Position numbers and translations under genes: made by a program
Part shown: piece after piece, positions 55,681 through 55,721 of the stretch
Numbering within the stretch: the first letter of the stretch is position 1
How the letters are laid out: the number at the start of each line of letters is the position of its first letter
NCBI GenBank assembly: GCA_019155205.2
Contig: JAHNZQ020000049.1
Coordinates: 619,470-675,190, forward strand
Reading direction: 5' to 3'
DNA from: Gracilaria vermiculophylla
Taxonomy: Eukaryota; Rhodophyta; Florideophyceae; Gracilariales; Gracilariaceae
DNA length: 55,721 nucleotides
Notes under the pieces: generated by a model
Seen by the model: the letters and a program-made list of their open reading frames with translations, nothing else
Databases searched by the model: none
What the model was told of the DNA's origin: nothing

Positions 55681-55721
55681 ACGTGTGTAGCTAGCATACT
55701 GGGCATGCTGTACAGTGTGCA

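Noticed and set aside
1..55721. CRISPR array, bacterial operon or plasmid features
   Set aside because: No regularly spaced repeats, no ribosome-binding-site-led gene runs, and introns and eukaryotic retroelements are present.

Overview
The window looks like nuclear DNA of a eukaryote, most likely an alga. A eukaryotic-type nitrate reductase-like flavoprotein, a spliced mitochondrial EF-G2 relic, GT-AG mini-introns of 84-90 bp, TATA boxes about 100 bp upstream of starts, AATAAA signals, and Ty3/gypsy, Ty1/copia and Tc1 elements all point to a eukaryote. Mostly intronless genes in a sea of decayed retroelements would fit a multicellular red alga. No marker here proves the lineage, so treat that as inference.

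Layout. Positions 1-10 kb hold a degenerate Ty3/gypsy retrotransposon read on the minus strand (gag about 9.6 kb down to integrase about 4.15 kb), then a plus-strand run of broken open frames at 1.74-3.6 kb, then an LTR at 756-1320 preceded on the minus strand by a polypurine tract. Positions 10.7-13.9 kb are a nest of Tc1/mariner-like elements: one DD34E transposase frame with six nonsense codons and no indels, flanked by two diverged direct repeats of about 0.65 kb carrying related TIR motifs. Positions 14-40 kb are the gene-bearing part. In order it holds: a small Cys-rich basic ORF (15.85 kb); a nitrate reductase-like gene (18.3-21.0 kb, +); a GC-rich PLP-dependent decarboxylase (23.7-25.6 kb, +); a broken EF-G2/GFM2 pseudogene (28.07-30.02 kb, +); a secreted Rid-family protein (32.2-32.8 kb, -); and a divergent pair of paralogous secreted Cys-rich proteins (35.97-36.63 kb, -; 38.77-39.44 kb, +). 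From 40 kb to the end the sequence is again retroelement debris: a Ty1/copia relic (minus), a second Ty3/gypsy relic (46-49.9 kb, minus), a gypsy 5' LTR plus gag (51.3-53.6 kb, +), and a third gypsy pol (minus) split by a solo LTR with a perfect 5-bp target duplication.

The host genes do not form an operon-like pathway. The most notable gene is the nitrate reductase-like protein. It keeps the molybdopterin-domain fold signatures and a complete FAD/NAD(P)H lobe, but the expected Mo-ligand Cys is Ser, a neighbouring pocket Arg is Ala, and the cytochrome b5 heme domain is missing. It may therefore not be a nitrate reductase in the usual sense. Other notable points are a secreted Rid protein lacking the family's catalytic Arg, an uncharacterised secreted protein family, a possible antisense ORF region inside a retroelement, and the nested solo LTR.
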